This document shows, in pieces, positions 42,256 to 50,213 of a stretch of 64,000 bases of DNA. The notes under the pieces are model-generated. The model saw nothing but the letters and a program-made list of their open reading frames with translations. It was not told the origin of the DNA and did not search any database. The stretch is from positions 1 through 64,000 of the forward strand of contig NZ_JAGYHF010000014.1 of the NCBI RefSeq assembly GCF_018336155.1. The letters are read 5' to 3'. The DNA comes from Pseudomonas rustica. GTDB lineage: Bacteria > Pseudomonadota > Gammaproteobacteria > Pseudomonadales > Pseudomonadaceae. Position numbers and translations under genes: made by a program. Positions within the stretch are counted from its first letter, which is position 1. Each line of letters begins with the position of its first letter.

Positions 42256-42334
42256 TGTAGGAGCTGCCGAAGGCTGCGATCTTTTGATCTTGAAAAACCA
42301 CATCAAAAGATCGCAGCCTTCGGCAGCTCCTACA
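42256..42334. repeat. REP inverted pair (TGTAGGAGCTGC type)
   Basis: Opposing arms between the DUF1254 genes and the DUF1329 gene, all on the minus strand. It lies just past the DUF1329 stop codon and may stabilise that mRNA's 3' end. Confidence 0.85.
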
Positions 42335-42356
42335 GGGGTTGTGTGATGGTGAGAGG

Positions 42357-43694
42357 TTATTTAGCCCAACGCCGCAGATCCGACGGGGTGTAGTCGTCGG
42401 TCTTCGCCGCGAACCCGACGCGCATTGGCTGGGTCTCTTCGTTGGCCAGGCCGCCGGCGTAATAGCGCCCGGCAATCAGGTCGTAGGACGTCTCCAGCAC
42501 GTTGTAGGTGAAACCATGGTCGTACTGCTGAATCGCGTGCAATTCACCGCTGCGCCACAACTCGCCACGGCTGTCGTACTGATCCGACTGAGCAATCTGC
42601 CAACTGTCTTCGTCCACATAAAACCGGCGTTTGGCGTAGATGTGCCGGGCGTTTGGCTTGAGCGTGGCTTCCACCACCCACACCCGATGTTTCTCGTAGC
42701 GCGCCAGATCCTGATTGATGTGATTGGGCTTGATCACCTCGTCGTATTTGAGCGCGTGGCTGCCGATCTTGTAGCTGTTGTAGGGGATGAACAGCTCCTG
42801 TTTGCCAATCAGCTTCCAGTCGAAACGATCGGGCGCGCCGTTGTAGCCGTCGATGTTGTCGGCGGTGATCAGGCCGTTGCTGTAGCGCGCGCTGTTGTCG
42901 TAAGCGATCATCGGCGCGCGACGCACCCGGCGTTGCCCCGGCAGGTATTGCCAGGCCGAACGCGGCTCGGCGACCTGGTCGATCGGTTCGTGCACCAGCA
43001 CCGCTTCACCGGACAAACGTGCCGGCTCGAGCACGCGGCTCTTGAACAGGAACAGCGTATTGGCGCCCGGTTCCAGTCCGGAAACCGTGTCGGCAAAGTT
43101 GATCAGCGACTGGTTGCGCACATAACTGGTCGCGCCGTTTTCGCGCACCAGCGCCGAGCTGCTGATGCGTTCGTAACTGCCGCCGCGATAGCGGGTCATG
43201 TGGTTCCACATCACCTCAAGGCCTTCGGTCGGCAGCGGGAATGGAATGCCGCGCGCATAGTCGTGCAAGCCGTTGCCGCCGTCAGCCATGCTGGTTTTCG
43301 CGACGTTGCCGCGACTTTGTTCCAGCACGTCTTTAGGCAGATTGGCGCTGCGATGAGTCGGGTAGATGTTCATCTTGTAGCTGTCCGGGTAGCGCTTGAA
43401 CAGCGCGATCTGCCCGGGGCTGAGAAACTTCTGATACTGCGCCAGATTCTGCGCAGTGACGGTGAACAGCGGTTTTTCCGCCGCATACGGATCGCTGTAA
43501 CTGCCCTTGCTGTCGACGGTGCCGGCGTTGCTCGCCAGGCCACCGCTCCACGCCGGAATACTGCCGTCGGCATTCGCGGCTATTTCCGAGCCCATCGGCG
43601 TCAGGGTTTTACCCAGCGGTGCCGGATCGTTACCTTTGGCTTGCGCCAGACCAACGCTGCAGGCCAGCGCCAGTACACACAATTGCAGTCGCAT
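42357..43694 (-). CDS. DUF1329 domain protein (LolA-like, outer-membrane associated)
   Basis: A 445-residue protein with a signal peptide (MRLQLCVLALACSVGLAQA). The family start LGKTLTPMGSEIAANADGSIPAWSGGL is intact, and the later part has RRAPMIAYDN and RHIYAKRRFYVDEDSWQIAQSDQYDSRG typical of DUF1329. Such proteins resemble the lipid carriers LolA/LolB and are nearly always encoded beside DUF1302 proteins, as here (11 bp downstream). Their cargo is thought to be hydrophobic; no substrate can be assigned. Predicted periplasmic. Confidence 0.88.
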   Translation of the reverse strand: MRLQLCVLALACSVGLAQAKGNDPAPLGKTLTPMGSEIAANADGSIPAWSGGLASNAGTVDSKGSYSDPYAAEKPLFTVTAQNLAQYQKFLSPGQIALFKRYPDSYKMNIYPTHRSANLPKDVLEQSRGNVAKTSMADGGNGLHDYARGIPFPLPTEGLEVMWNHMTRYRGGSYERISSSALVRENGATSYVRNQSLINFADTVSGLEPGANTLFLFKSRVLEPARLSGEAVLVHEPIDQVAEPRSAWQYLPGQRRVRRAPMIAYDNSARYSNGLITADNIDGYNGAPDRFDWKLIGKQELFIPYNSYKIGSHALKYDEVIKPNHINQDLARYEKHRVWVVEATLKPNARHIYAKRRFYVDEDSWQIAQSDQYDSRGELWRSGELHAIQQYDHGFTYNVLETSYDLIAGRYYAGGLANEETQPMRVGFAAKTDDYTPSDLRRWAK

Positions 43695-43705
43695 GAGGGT
43701 TCTCC

Positions 43706-45532
43706 TTAGAAGTCGGCCTTGAAGCTGACCGAGGCAAAATCGCGGTCATCGAGGGTGCTGTAATCGTTGGAACCGAAGAACGTGTTGTAAGCCAGTTCAA
43801 CGCTGTAATCGTTCATGTAGACGCCGGTCAGGCTGAGGCCGAGGGCTTGCTGACCTTCCTGAAACGGCCCTTGCGGATCGTAGGAATAACCGGAGACGTC
43901 ATGGCGCCAGTTGACTGCCGGAATCAGGTTGATCCCCGGCAACACGTCGCTGTATTCAAGGCTCGCGCGCAGGCGATAACCCCACGACCATTCGGTGGCG
44001 AAACCCTTGTCGGTGCAGTACTGATTGGTCACGCCCGACGCCACGGTGTTGCACGCGGAGCCATTGCGCGGGGCGCTGCGACCGAACGCGGCGTTGCGGC
44101 CCAGACGTTCGTCGCCAAGGTCGTCGATGTGCACGACGCCGGCCTCGCCGAACAGACTCAAACGCGTCGCGCCGAGGATGTTGTCGAAGGCCTGCGTCGC
44201 CGAACCGGTCATCTGCCACACGCCTTTGCGCACCCAGCCGTCGTAACGGCTGCCGGCATTGGTGTTGAAACCCGGCGGCAGATCGACCCAAGAATTGCCG
44301 CCCGGCCCGGAGATCACCGCGACGTTGATGTCCGGCGCATTGATCGCCAGCGGCATGTTCGGCCGATAGCTCAACTCGCCCGCGAGCGAGATGCCGCTGA
44401 TCGGCTCAACACCGTTGAGGCTGATGCCGTAGAGGTGAATGTTTTCCGGAAACGCTGCGGCATAGCTCGGCGCCTGAATACCGCCGGGAAAGGTGCCGGG
44501 CAGCGAGGTGTTGCGCGCATCGAGGGTGAAATACGGCAGCCGCGAGTGATAGTTGATGTAGTAAATCGCCGCTTCGGCATCGTTCAACGCCGGGATCATG
44601 TTGCGCAACGCGAAGCCGAACTGGCCGTTGTCCGACGGCGATTCGTTGCCGCGCGAATAGGCGTATAAACCGGCGGCTTGCATCTGTTGATCGGTCTGCA
44701 CCTGGCTCAGGTACAGCGGCCCGCAACCCTTCTGAATCGCATCGCTGGAAGCGAAAAAAGTCCCGCATCCGTCGAGTGCGCTTTCGCGCCAGTTGTACTG
44801 ATAAAAGCCTTCAAGGTTGAGGGTGTCGGACAGGCCGAAGCTGAACGAGATCATCTCCACCGGCAACTGGCCTTCTTTGATTTCCACCCCTGGACGGTTG
44901 AAGGCAGAAATGTCCAACGGGTTGATCACGTTGATGCCGTTCTGGATCAGCAGCGATTCGCCCCACGACAACACCTGGTTGCCGACCTTGACGTTCAGCG
45001 GGTGATCGGCGATCTGGAAGTCCTTCCAGACGTAAGCGTCGAGGGTTTTGAAACCCTGAAACTTGCTCAGGTCATCCCAACCCGAATCGTCGAAATCCTT
45101 GAAGCGGCCATTGCGGGTTTCGTAGGCGTGGTCGTACCAGTATTTGAAACGAATGAACGCGCCCTGCCCTTGGCCATCGAGACTGAAATCGGTCAGGCCT
45201 TTGAAGTTCTGCGAGATCGGGTCGCCCTTCTCGAAGTTCAGCCGGTTGTCGTCGGCGCTGACACTGGTGCCATTGGCGCGCACGCCTTGTGCTTGCAAGG
45301 CGTTGGCACGGGTCATCAGGCTTTTGTCGGGGTTCTGCGTCGACCAACTGCTGCCCAGGGTCAGGGTGGTTTTGGTCGACAGGCTCCAGTCTTCGTTGAG
45401 GTCGAAACTGGTGGCGTAGCCGGGGCTCGACAGTGCGGCGAGAATCGCCAGGGTCAGGGGTTGCGTACGGGGGTGGCCACGCCGGGCAAGTCGCGGACGG
45501 ACTTGGGGCGTAACCGAGCTTTTTCTTATCAT
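43706..45532 (-). CDS. DUF1302 family outer-membrane protein
   Basis: A 608-residue predicted beta-barrel. After a long Arg-rich signal region (RPRLARRGHPRTQPLTLAIL, cleavage near YATS) the mature protein begins FDLNEDWSLSTKTTLTLGSSW and ends in an aromatic-alternating strand with a C-terminal F (RDFASVSFKADF), the usual barrel-assembly signal. DUF1302 proteins pair with DUF1329. ATG 45532 follows GGAG; a longer GTG start at 45577 would run through a direct-repeat block. An AraC-family gene 98 bp upstream on the same strand is the likely regulator. Confidence 0.88.
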   Translation of the reverse strand: MIRKSSVTPQVRPRLARRGHPRTQPLTLAILAALSSPGYATSFDLNEDWSLSTKTTLTLGSSWSTQNPDKSLMTRANALQAQGVRANGTSVSADDNRLNFEKGDPISQNFKGLTDFSLDGQGQGAFIRFKYWYDHAYETRNGRFKDFDDSGWDDLSKFQGFKTLDAYVWKDFQIADHPLNVKVGNQVLSWGESLLIQNGINVINPLDISAFNRPGVEIKEGQLPVEMISFSFGLSDTLNLEGFYQYNWRESALDGCGTFFASSDAIQKGCGPLYLSQVQTDQQMQAAGLYAYSRGNESPSDNGQFGFALRNMIPALNDAEAAIYYINYHSRLPYFTLDARNTSLPGTFPGGIQAPSYAAAFPENIHLYGISLNGVEPISGISLAGELSYRPNMPLAINAPDINVAVISGPGGNSWVDLPPGFNTNAGSRYDGWVRKGVWQMTGSATQAFDNILGATRLSLFGEAGVVHIDDLGDERLGRNAAFGRSAPRNGSACNTVASGVTNQYCTDKGFATEWSWGYRLRASLEYSDVLPGINLIPAVNWRHDVSGYSYDPQGPFQEGQQALGLSLTGVYMNDYSVELAYNTFFGSNDYSTLDDRDFASVSFKADF

Positions 45533-45555
45533 TATTGGGCTCCGGTCAGGTTTGC

Positions 45556-45593
45556 TCAGCACTGACACGGTGCCCAACCCTCAGCACTGACAC
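45556..45593. promoter_or_regulatory. Direct repeat pair upstream of DUF1302 gene
   Basis: TCAGCACTGACAC occurs at 45556-45568 and again at 45581-45593, a 25-bp period. Direct repeats are the usual layout for AraC/XylS-type sites, and an AraC-family gene is adjacent. The nearer copy is only 23 bp before the start codon, so it could equally be a repressor site or chance duplication. Confidence 0.4.
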
Positions 45594-45630
45594 ACAAGCG
45601 ATGGCTGACAAAAACCAATCATCGGCGTGC

Positions 45631-46473
45631 TTACAGCGGATTGAGGCGGAACTGCTTCGGCGTGATGCCGAATTGTTTGCGGAAGGCGCGAATAAAGTTG
45701 CTCGGCTGACGATAACCGAGGCGTTCGGCGATGCGTTCGATCGGTTGATCGCCGGCGGTCAGCCAGTGCCGCGCCAGTTCCAGACTGTCGTTGCGACTCG
45801 GCGCGGAGGACTCGGTTTGCCAATGGCGAAGCATGCTCTGGTGCAGAAACGGATTGGCGCCGAGCAGTGGTTCTTCGAGGGTTGAGCGCTTCAAGGTCAG
45901 GCGCGGATGAGCGCCTTGTTCGACGCGAATACCGTTGTTGTGCAGCCAGTGTCCGGCGGCTTGCGCTGGGCACAGAGTGACGCTGACGAACACTGCATCG
46001 GGCGTCTTGCCCAATCGCCGGGCGATGTTGCGCACCAAGGTAATCGTTGCTGCATCGAGGCCGAAGTGATGGGCCTGGCCTTGCACCGGTCGCAGGTGCA
46101 AATGCGCGTCATCGCCGGACTCCTGCAACTCGACCGCGACGTAATTGGTCACGCGCGGCGCAAACGCCACAAAGCAATCGAGGCTGGCGCGCAACGTCGG
46201 TGCCGAGTCGAGCAAAATGTTCAGGCCTTGCAGACACGTGGTCGCCAGACCGTTGACCAATTCACAACCGAACGTCGGCGCAGCCCCGGCCTGCTCGCAT
46301 TCAAGCCATAGTTTCTCGACCGCGTGCGCGGGGATTTGCTGGTCGTGACCGTCGAGAGCCGATGCGCAGATTCCGGCCCGTGCCAGCAGGGTTTGCGGGC
46401 ACAGGCCTGACTGTTCGGCGTGGCCGAGAATGGTGCGGGTGAAGGCGCTGGAAGCGAACATGGGATGCGACAT
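45631..46473 (-). CDS. AraC family transcriptional regulator
   Basis: A 280-residue regulator. The N-terminal 180 residues resemble the arabinose-binding-like domain of OruR/ArgR-type AraC proteins (LLARAGICASALDGHDQQIPAHAVEKLWLE), and the C-terminal AraC DNA-binding domain contains LARHWLTAGDQPIERIAERLGYRQPSNFIRAFRKQFGITPKQFR. The ribosome site is weak; ATG 46461 is an alternative. It diverges from a LysR gene (93-bp gap) and lies upstream of the DUF1302/DUF1329 pair, which it probably controls. The effector molecule is unknown. Confidence 0.9.
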   Translation of the reverse strand: MSHPMFASSAFTRTILGHAEQSGLCPQTLLARAGICASALDGHDQQIPAHAVEKLWLECEQAGAAPTFGCELVNGLATTCLQGLNILLDSAPTLRASLDCFVAFAPRVTNYVAVELQESGDDAHLHLRPVQGQAHHFGLDAATITLVRNIARRLGKTPDAVFVSVTLCPAQAAGHWLHNNGIRVEQGAHPRLTLKRSTLEEPLLGANPFLHQSMLRHWQTESSAPSRNDSLELARHWLTAGDQPIERIAERLGYRQPSNFIRAFRKQFGITPKQFRLNPL

Positions 46474-46566
46474 GGCGACGTTTACCGAGGGACAGGCGTG
46501 TACTTATGCCAGTCAACGTGTTATCGATCCAATGCATTAAAAGTATCCGCAGAATGCAGGAGACGC

Positions 46567-47490
46567 ATGATGGATTTACGCCAGCTTCGCCACCTCGTGG
46601 CCCTCGCCGACTACCGCAATTTTGGCCGCGCGGCGGAAGCGATCAACCTAAGCCAACCGGCGTTCAGCCGTAGCATTCAGACGCTGGAACGTGACCTCGA
46701 TTGCGAACTGGTCGAGCGCAGCAGCCGCGAGTTTCGCCTCACTGGCCAGGGTGAACTGGTGCTGCAGCATGCGCGGCGTTTGCTTGCCGGCAGTCAGGCG
46801 TTACAGAACGAATTGACCCAGTACAACGGCCTCACCGGCGGCGAACTGCAATTCGGTTGCGGGCCGTATCCGGCGCAGGTGCTGGTGCCGGAAGCGCTGG
46901 CGGAATTCATTCAGGCACACCCGGCGATTCGCACGCGTTTTCATCAGGGTGACTGGCAGCAATTGTCGCTGTGGTTGCGTGAGCAGCAGATCGAATTTCT
47001 GGTGGCGGACGCGCGGTATTTTGTCGGCGATCCGCAGTATCACGTGCAGTTGCTGCGCACGCGACCGGGGCGGTTTTTCTGCCGAGCCGGGCATCCACTG
47101 GCCGGGCAGAAGGGTTTGAAATTGCGCGCGCTGCTGGATTATCCAGTGGTGGGCACGCGGATTCCGCCGATGATTCGCAAGATCCTCGCGGATATTTTGG
47201 GTGAACCGGATTTCAATCCGAGCGTGGAATGCGCGCAGTTTGACGCGATTCAACGGGTGGTGTTGCGTTCTGATGCGATTGGTCTGGCGACGCTGGAAGC
47301 GTTGCGTGAACAGGTTGATCAAGGGCTGATTCATCTGCTCGATTTCACCGACGTGCCGCGCAACGACCCGGCGCTGCAATTGGGTTACGGCATCGTCAGC
47401 CGCGTCGGCTACTCCATGACCCCGGCGGCGCGGGCGATGGTTGACGCGATCCTCAGCGTCGACCAACGCCTGCTCGCGGCCAACCACTAA
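46567..47490 (+). CDS. LysR family transcriptional regulator
   Basis: A 307-residue LysR protein. The winged helix-turn-helix is at residues 2-62 (DLRQLRHLVALADYRNFGRAAEAINLSQPAFSRSIQTLERDL) and the periplasmic-binding-like effector domain covers about 93-300 (GGELQFGCGPYPAQVLVP, FFCRAGHPLAG, VVLRSDAIGLATLEAL). AGGAG 5 bp before the ATG ATG pair supports the start; a longer in-frame reading from 46420 overlaps the AraC gene. Regulatory target: possibly the divergent AraC gene or a distant locus; not determinable here. Confidence 0.93.
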   Translation: MMDLRQLRHLVALADYRNFGRAAEAINLSQPAFSRSIQTLERDLDCELVERSSREFRLTGQGELVLQHARRLLAGSQALQNELTQYNGLTGGELQFGCGPYPAQVLVPEALAEFIQAHPAIRTRFHQGDWQQLSLWLREQQIEFLVADARYFVGDPQYHVQLLRTRPGRFFCRAGHPLAGQKGLKLRALLDYPVVGTRIPPMIRKILADILGEPDFNPSVECAQFDAIQRVVLRSDAIGLATLEALREQVDQGLIHLLDFTDVPRNDPALQLGYGIVSRVGYSMTPAARAMVDAILSVDQRLLAANH

Positions 47491-47518
47491 TCCAACGACA
47501 CCTCCAACTCGTCGCACC

Positions 47519-47602
47519 TGTAGGAGCTGCCGAAGGCTGCGATCTTTTGATCTGTTTTTCAAGATCAAGATCAAAAGATCGCAGCCTTCGGCAGCTCCTA
47601 CA
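47519..47602. repeat. REP inverted pair (TGTAGGAGCTGC type)
   Basis: Opposing arms around AAGATCAAGATC, directly after the LysR stop codon. It is the first element of a 590-bp repeat tract between convergent LysR genes. Confidence 0.85.
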
Positions 47603-47635
47603 GTTGATCGCATTTTTGCAGATGGAACACGGTCG

Positions 47636-48105
47636 AATGTGGGAGTGGGCTTGCTCACGAAGGCGTCGGTGCATTGAATATCCCGGTGTCTGACATAGCG
47701 CTTTCGCGAGCAAGCCCGCTCCCACAGGGGATTGCATTCCGGCAGGAGGAACACGGTCGAATGTGGGAGTGGGCTTGCTCACGAAGGCGTTGGTGCATCC
47801 AACATCCCGGTGTCTGACATACCGCTTTCGCGGGCAAGCCCGCTCCCACAGGGGATCGCATTCCGGCAGGAGGAACATGGTCGAATGTGGGAGTGGGCTT
47901 GCTCACGAAGGCGTCGGTGCTTCCAACATCCCGGTGTCTGACATAGCGCTTTCGCGGGCAAGCCCGCTCCCACAGGTGATTGCATTCCGGCAGGAGGATC
48001 ACGGTCGAATGTGGGAGTGGGCTTGCTCACGAAGGCGTCGGTGCTTCCAACATCCCGGGATCTGACACTCCACTATCGTGAGCCCGCGCGCTCCCACAAG
48101 TGCTG
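47636..48105. repeat. Tandem array of 124-bp REP units
   Basis: The string GGGAGTGGGCTTGCTCACGA occurs at 47641, 47765, 47889 and 48013, a constant 124-bp period. Each unit holds a forward REP arm, a short spacer with TCCCGGTGTCTGACATA, a reverse arm GCAAGCCCGCTCCCACAGG and a linker GATTGCATTCCGGCAGGAGG with ACGGTCGA. Three units are complete and the fourth is diverged, running into the 3' end of the next LysR gene. Units differ by only a few bases, implying recent amplification. Confidence 0.9.
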
Positions 48106-49008
48106 GGTTTTCGCCGGGATTTGCTGGGGCTCGCCGAGGGCATTGAGCAAACAATGCATGGCCTCTTCGCGACTGCGCTCGAAGCGGTATCGCGCTTCGA
48201 TGTACAGCGCCAGTTTCAGCTCCACCGCATCCTCCAGCGGCAGCGGCGCTTGCTGCAAACCCAATGCGCTGGCGACTCGACTTGGCAAACTCAAGCCAAA
48301 CGGTTGACGATCAGCAATCAGCTTCGCCGCCAGGGTACTTTGTGTGGTCACCGCGATCGTACGGCGCAGTCCTTTAAGCCCCAGTTGCAAATCCACCGGA
48401 CTCAACCCGTCCCTACGACTCGAAACCTGAATCTGCGGCTGCTGCAAATATGCCTGCAAGGTGCGCGGCGGCTCTTTCAACGCAGCACCGTAAGCAAACA
48501 CATAGTGATCCGCCGCCAACGTGCGTTTATGCAAGCCGCTCAACCCGGCCAACGGCTGATCAATGTCGATCAGAATATCCAGCTTGCCACTGGCCAGTTC
48601 CTGCAGCGCATCACGCCGGCGCGGCTGGAAATAGCGCACTTGCCAATCGGCATGCGGCGCTTCAAGCAGCGCATCCAGCAACACCGGTTGCAGGCAATCC
48701 AGGCAACTGATGCGCAGCAACGGATTGTTCTGCCGCGCCGCCGGGATCATCCGCAAACCATCGCGCAAAGACTCAAGTGCCGCACGCACATAGTCCGCCA
48801 GCCGATGCGCGACCAGCGTCGGCGTCACGCCCAAGCGACTCTTGATAAACAGCGGATCGCCGCACAATTCACGCAGGCGCCGCAGCGCGTTGCTCATCGC
48901 CGGTTGCGACAGGCTCATCACATCGGCGGCGCGGGTGACGCTGCGCTGTTGGTAGATCGCGTCGAAGGCGAGCAACAGGTTGAGGTCGAGCTGGCGTAAA
49001 TCAAGCAT
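48073..49008 (-). CDS. LysR family transcriptional regulator with REP-derived C-terminus
   Basis: A 311-residue LysR protein: helix-turn-helix at 4-62 (LRQLDLNLLLAFDAIYQQRSVTRAADVMSLSQPAMSNALRRLREL) of the NodD/NahR-like type, then the effector domain with LDILIDIDQPLAG and LAAKLIADRQPFGLSLPSRV. The last residues (HLWERAGSR) are translated from a REP arm, so the native stop was probably lost or displaced by REP insertion. Start ATG 49008 lies 71 bp from a divergent AraC-family gene, a typical regulator-target or regulator-regulator pairing. Confidence 0.9.
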   Translation of the reverse strand: MLDLRQLDLNLLLAFDAIYQQRSVTRAADVMSLSQPAMSNALRRLRELCGDPLFIKSRLGVTPTLVAHRLADYVRAALESLRDGLRMIPAARQNNPLLRISCLDCLQPVLLDALLEAPHADWQVRYFQPRRRDALQELASGKLDILIDIDQPLAGLSGLHKRTLAADHYVFAYGAALKEPPRTLQAYLQQPQIQVSSRRDGLSPVDLQLGLKGLRRTIAVTTQSTLAAKLIADRQPFGLSLPSRVASALGLQQAPLPLEDAVELKLALYIEARYRFERSREEAMHCLLNALGEPQQIPAKTQHLWERAGSR

Positions 49009-49079
49009 GGTCTTGCTCCGGCAAATCGCTTAACGTCGGCCAGCCTAACCAGTGTCCCGAATCAAGCGGTGAGCCCTAC

Positions 49080-50108
49080 ATGACAAAAATCAATCAGCCG
49101 CCCGCCAACGCCTTTTACGCGCCGACCCTACTGCCGGCCATCGAAGAACTGCTCGCGCGCGGCATCCCGCAGGACGCCATCGAAGCGCAATTTCATCGCA
49201 GCCTGTTTGGCTTGCGCACGCCGTTCATGCGCATTCCGCTGGTGCTGTCGCGACGCTTCTGGGCGTTCGCGCTGGAGCAGACCGGCGACCCGCTGATCGG
49301 TCTGGCGGCGGGACGGCGCTTTGTCTCGACGGCCACCAATGGCCTGACCTATCTGTTCGATGTCGCGGTGTCGCTGGAAAGTGCCTGCGCTTATTTCGTG
49401 CGTTTCTTCCCTTTCTTCAACGGCCATTTCCACGCGCAGATCGTGCGTGAGGATGACCGCGTGGAATTACGTCTGGTCGAAACCGGCAGCCTGCGCGCGG
49501 CGGCGCCGATTGCCGATTACATTCTGGTCAGCCTGTGCAGCATGTTGCGGCGCAAATTGCTCGCCAGCGGTTTGGGGCGTGATCCTGTTGTGGGCGTGTC
49601 GCTGCTTTCGGCGACTAGCGAGGAACATGAGCGCGCCTTTCGGGCGCCGGTGCTGGGTGAGCGGGCTTATCTGGCGATTCGGCTGGATCCACAGCTGTTT
49701 GTTGCGGCGCTGACGCCGGGCAATCAGGGGCTGGAACAGACGCTGGTGGAGTTGCTGGAGCAAACGCGGCGTAACAGCGAATCGACGTTGCTGGAGCAGC
49801 TCAGCGATTACCTGATCGAGGATCTCGCAGCGGCGGACTGGAAGCAGTTTTGTGCGGCGCAGCATTTGATCGAACGCACGGCGGCGCGACGCTTGAAGGC
49901 GTTGGGCTGGAGTTTTTCCGAATTGCTGGATGAGTATCGGCGCTATCGGGCTGAGGATTTATTGCAGGCCGGAGAGCTGGAGTTGGTCGAGGTGTCGGAT
50001 CGGTTGGGGTATAGCGATGTGCAGAGTTTTAACCGCGCGTGTTTGAGATGGTTGGGGTGTGCGCCGGGGGTTTATCGGGCTCGGTACCACACTCAATATT
50101 GGCAGTGA
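49080..50108 (+). CDS. AraC family transcriptional regulator (OruR/ArgR-like)
   Basis: A 342-residue regulator with an N-terminal arabinose-binding-like domain (about 15-205; FWAFALEQTGDPLIGLAAGRRF is the family's DPxxGLxxG motif) and a C-terminal AraC DNA-binding domain (about 235-335; FCAAQHLIERTAARRLKALGWSFSELLDEYRRYRAEDLL and VSDRLGYSDVQSFNRACLRWLGCAPGVYR). The ATG follows AGCGGTGAGCCCTAC. Its divergent partner is a LysR gene, so there is no obvious enzyme target nearby. A REP pair follows. Confidence 0.9.
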   Translation: MTKINQPPANAFYAPTLLPAIEELLARGIPQDAIEAQFHRSLFGLRTPFMRIPLVLSRRFWAFALEQTGDPLIGLAAGRRFVSTATNGLTYLFDVAVSLESACAYFVRFFPFFNGHFHAQIVREDDRVELRLVETGSLRAAAPIADYILVSLCSMLRRKLLASGLGRDPVVGVSLLSATSEEHERAFRAPVLGERAYLAIRLDPQLFVAALTPGNQGLEQTLVELLEQTRRNSESTLLEQLSDYLIEDLAAADWKQFCAAQHLIERTAARRLKALGWSFSELLDEYRRYRAEDLLQAGELELVEVSDRLGYSDVQSFNRACLRWLGCAPGVYRARYHTQYWQ

Positions 50109-50120
50109 CAGCCACACCGT

Positions 50121-50190
50121 CTTCGCGAGCAAGCCCGCTCCCACATTTTGCAATGCGATCAACCTGTGGGAGCGGGCTTGCTCGCGAAAG
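50121..50190. repeat. REP inverted pair between convergent genes
   Basis: CTTCGCGAGCAAGCCCGCTC and TGTGGGAGCGGGCTTGCTCG around a 25-bp centre, between the AraC gene and the convergent sulfatase-like gene. Confidence 0.85.
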
Positions 50191-50213
50191 GGCCCGCCCA
50201 TCCAACCCAAAAC

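Noticed and set aside
42339-43709. 456-codon plus-strand frame over the DUF1329 gene
   Set aside because: The minus strand encodes an intact signal peptide and family motifs; the plus frame has no start context or family features.
47655-48002. ORFs of 80-140 codons within the REP array
   Set aside because: They consist of repeated WERACPRK/CGSGLAREG-type strings, which are REP arms read in frame.
47491-48110. CRISPR array (regular repeats)
   Set aside because: The period is 124 bp and the repeated part covers almost the whole unit, with REP palindromes and no variable spacers.
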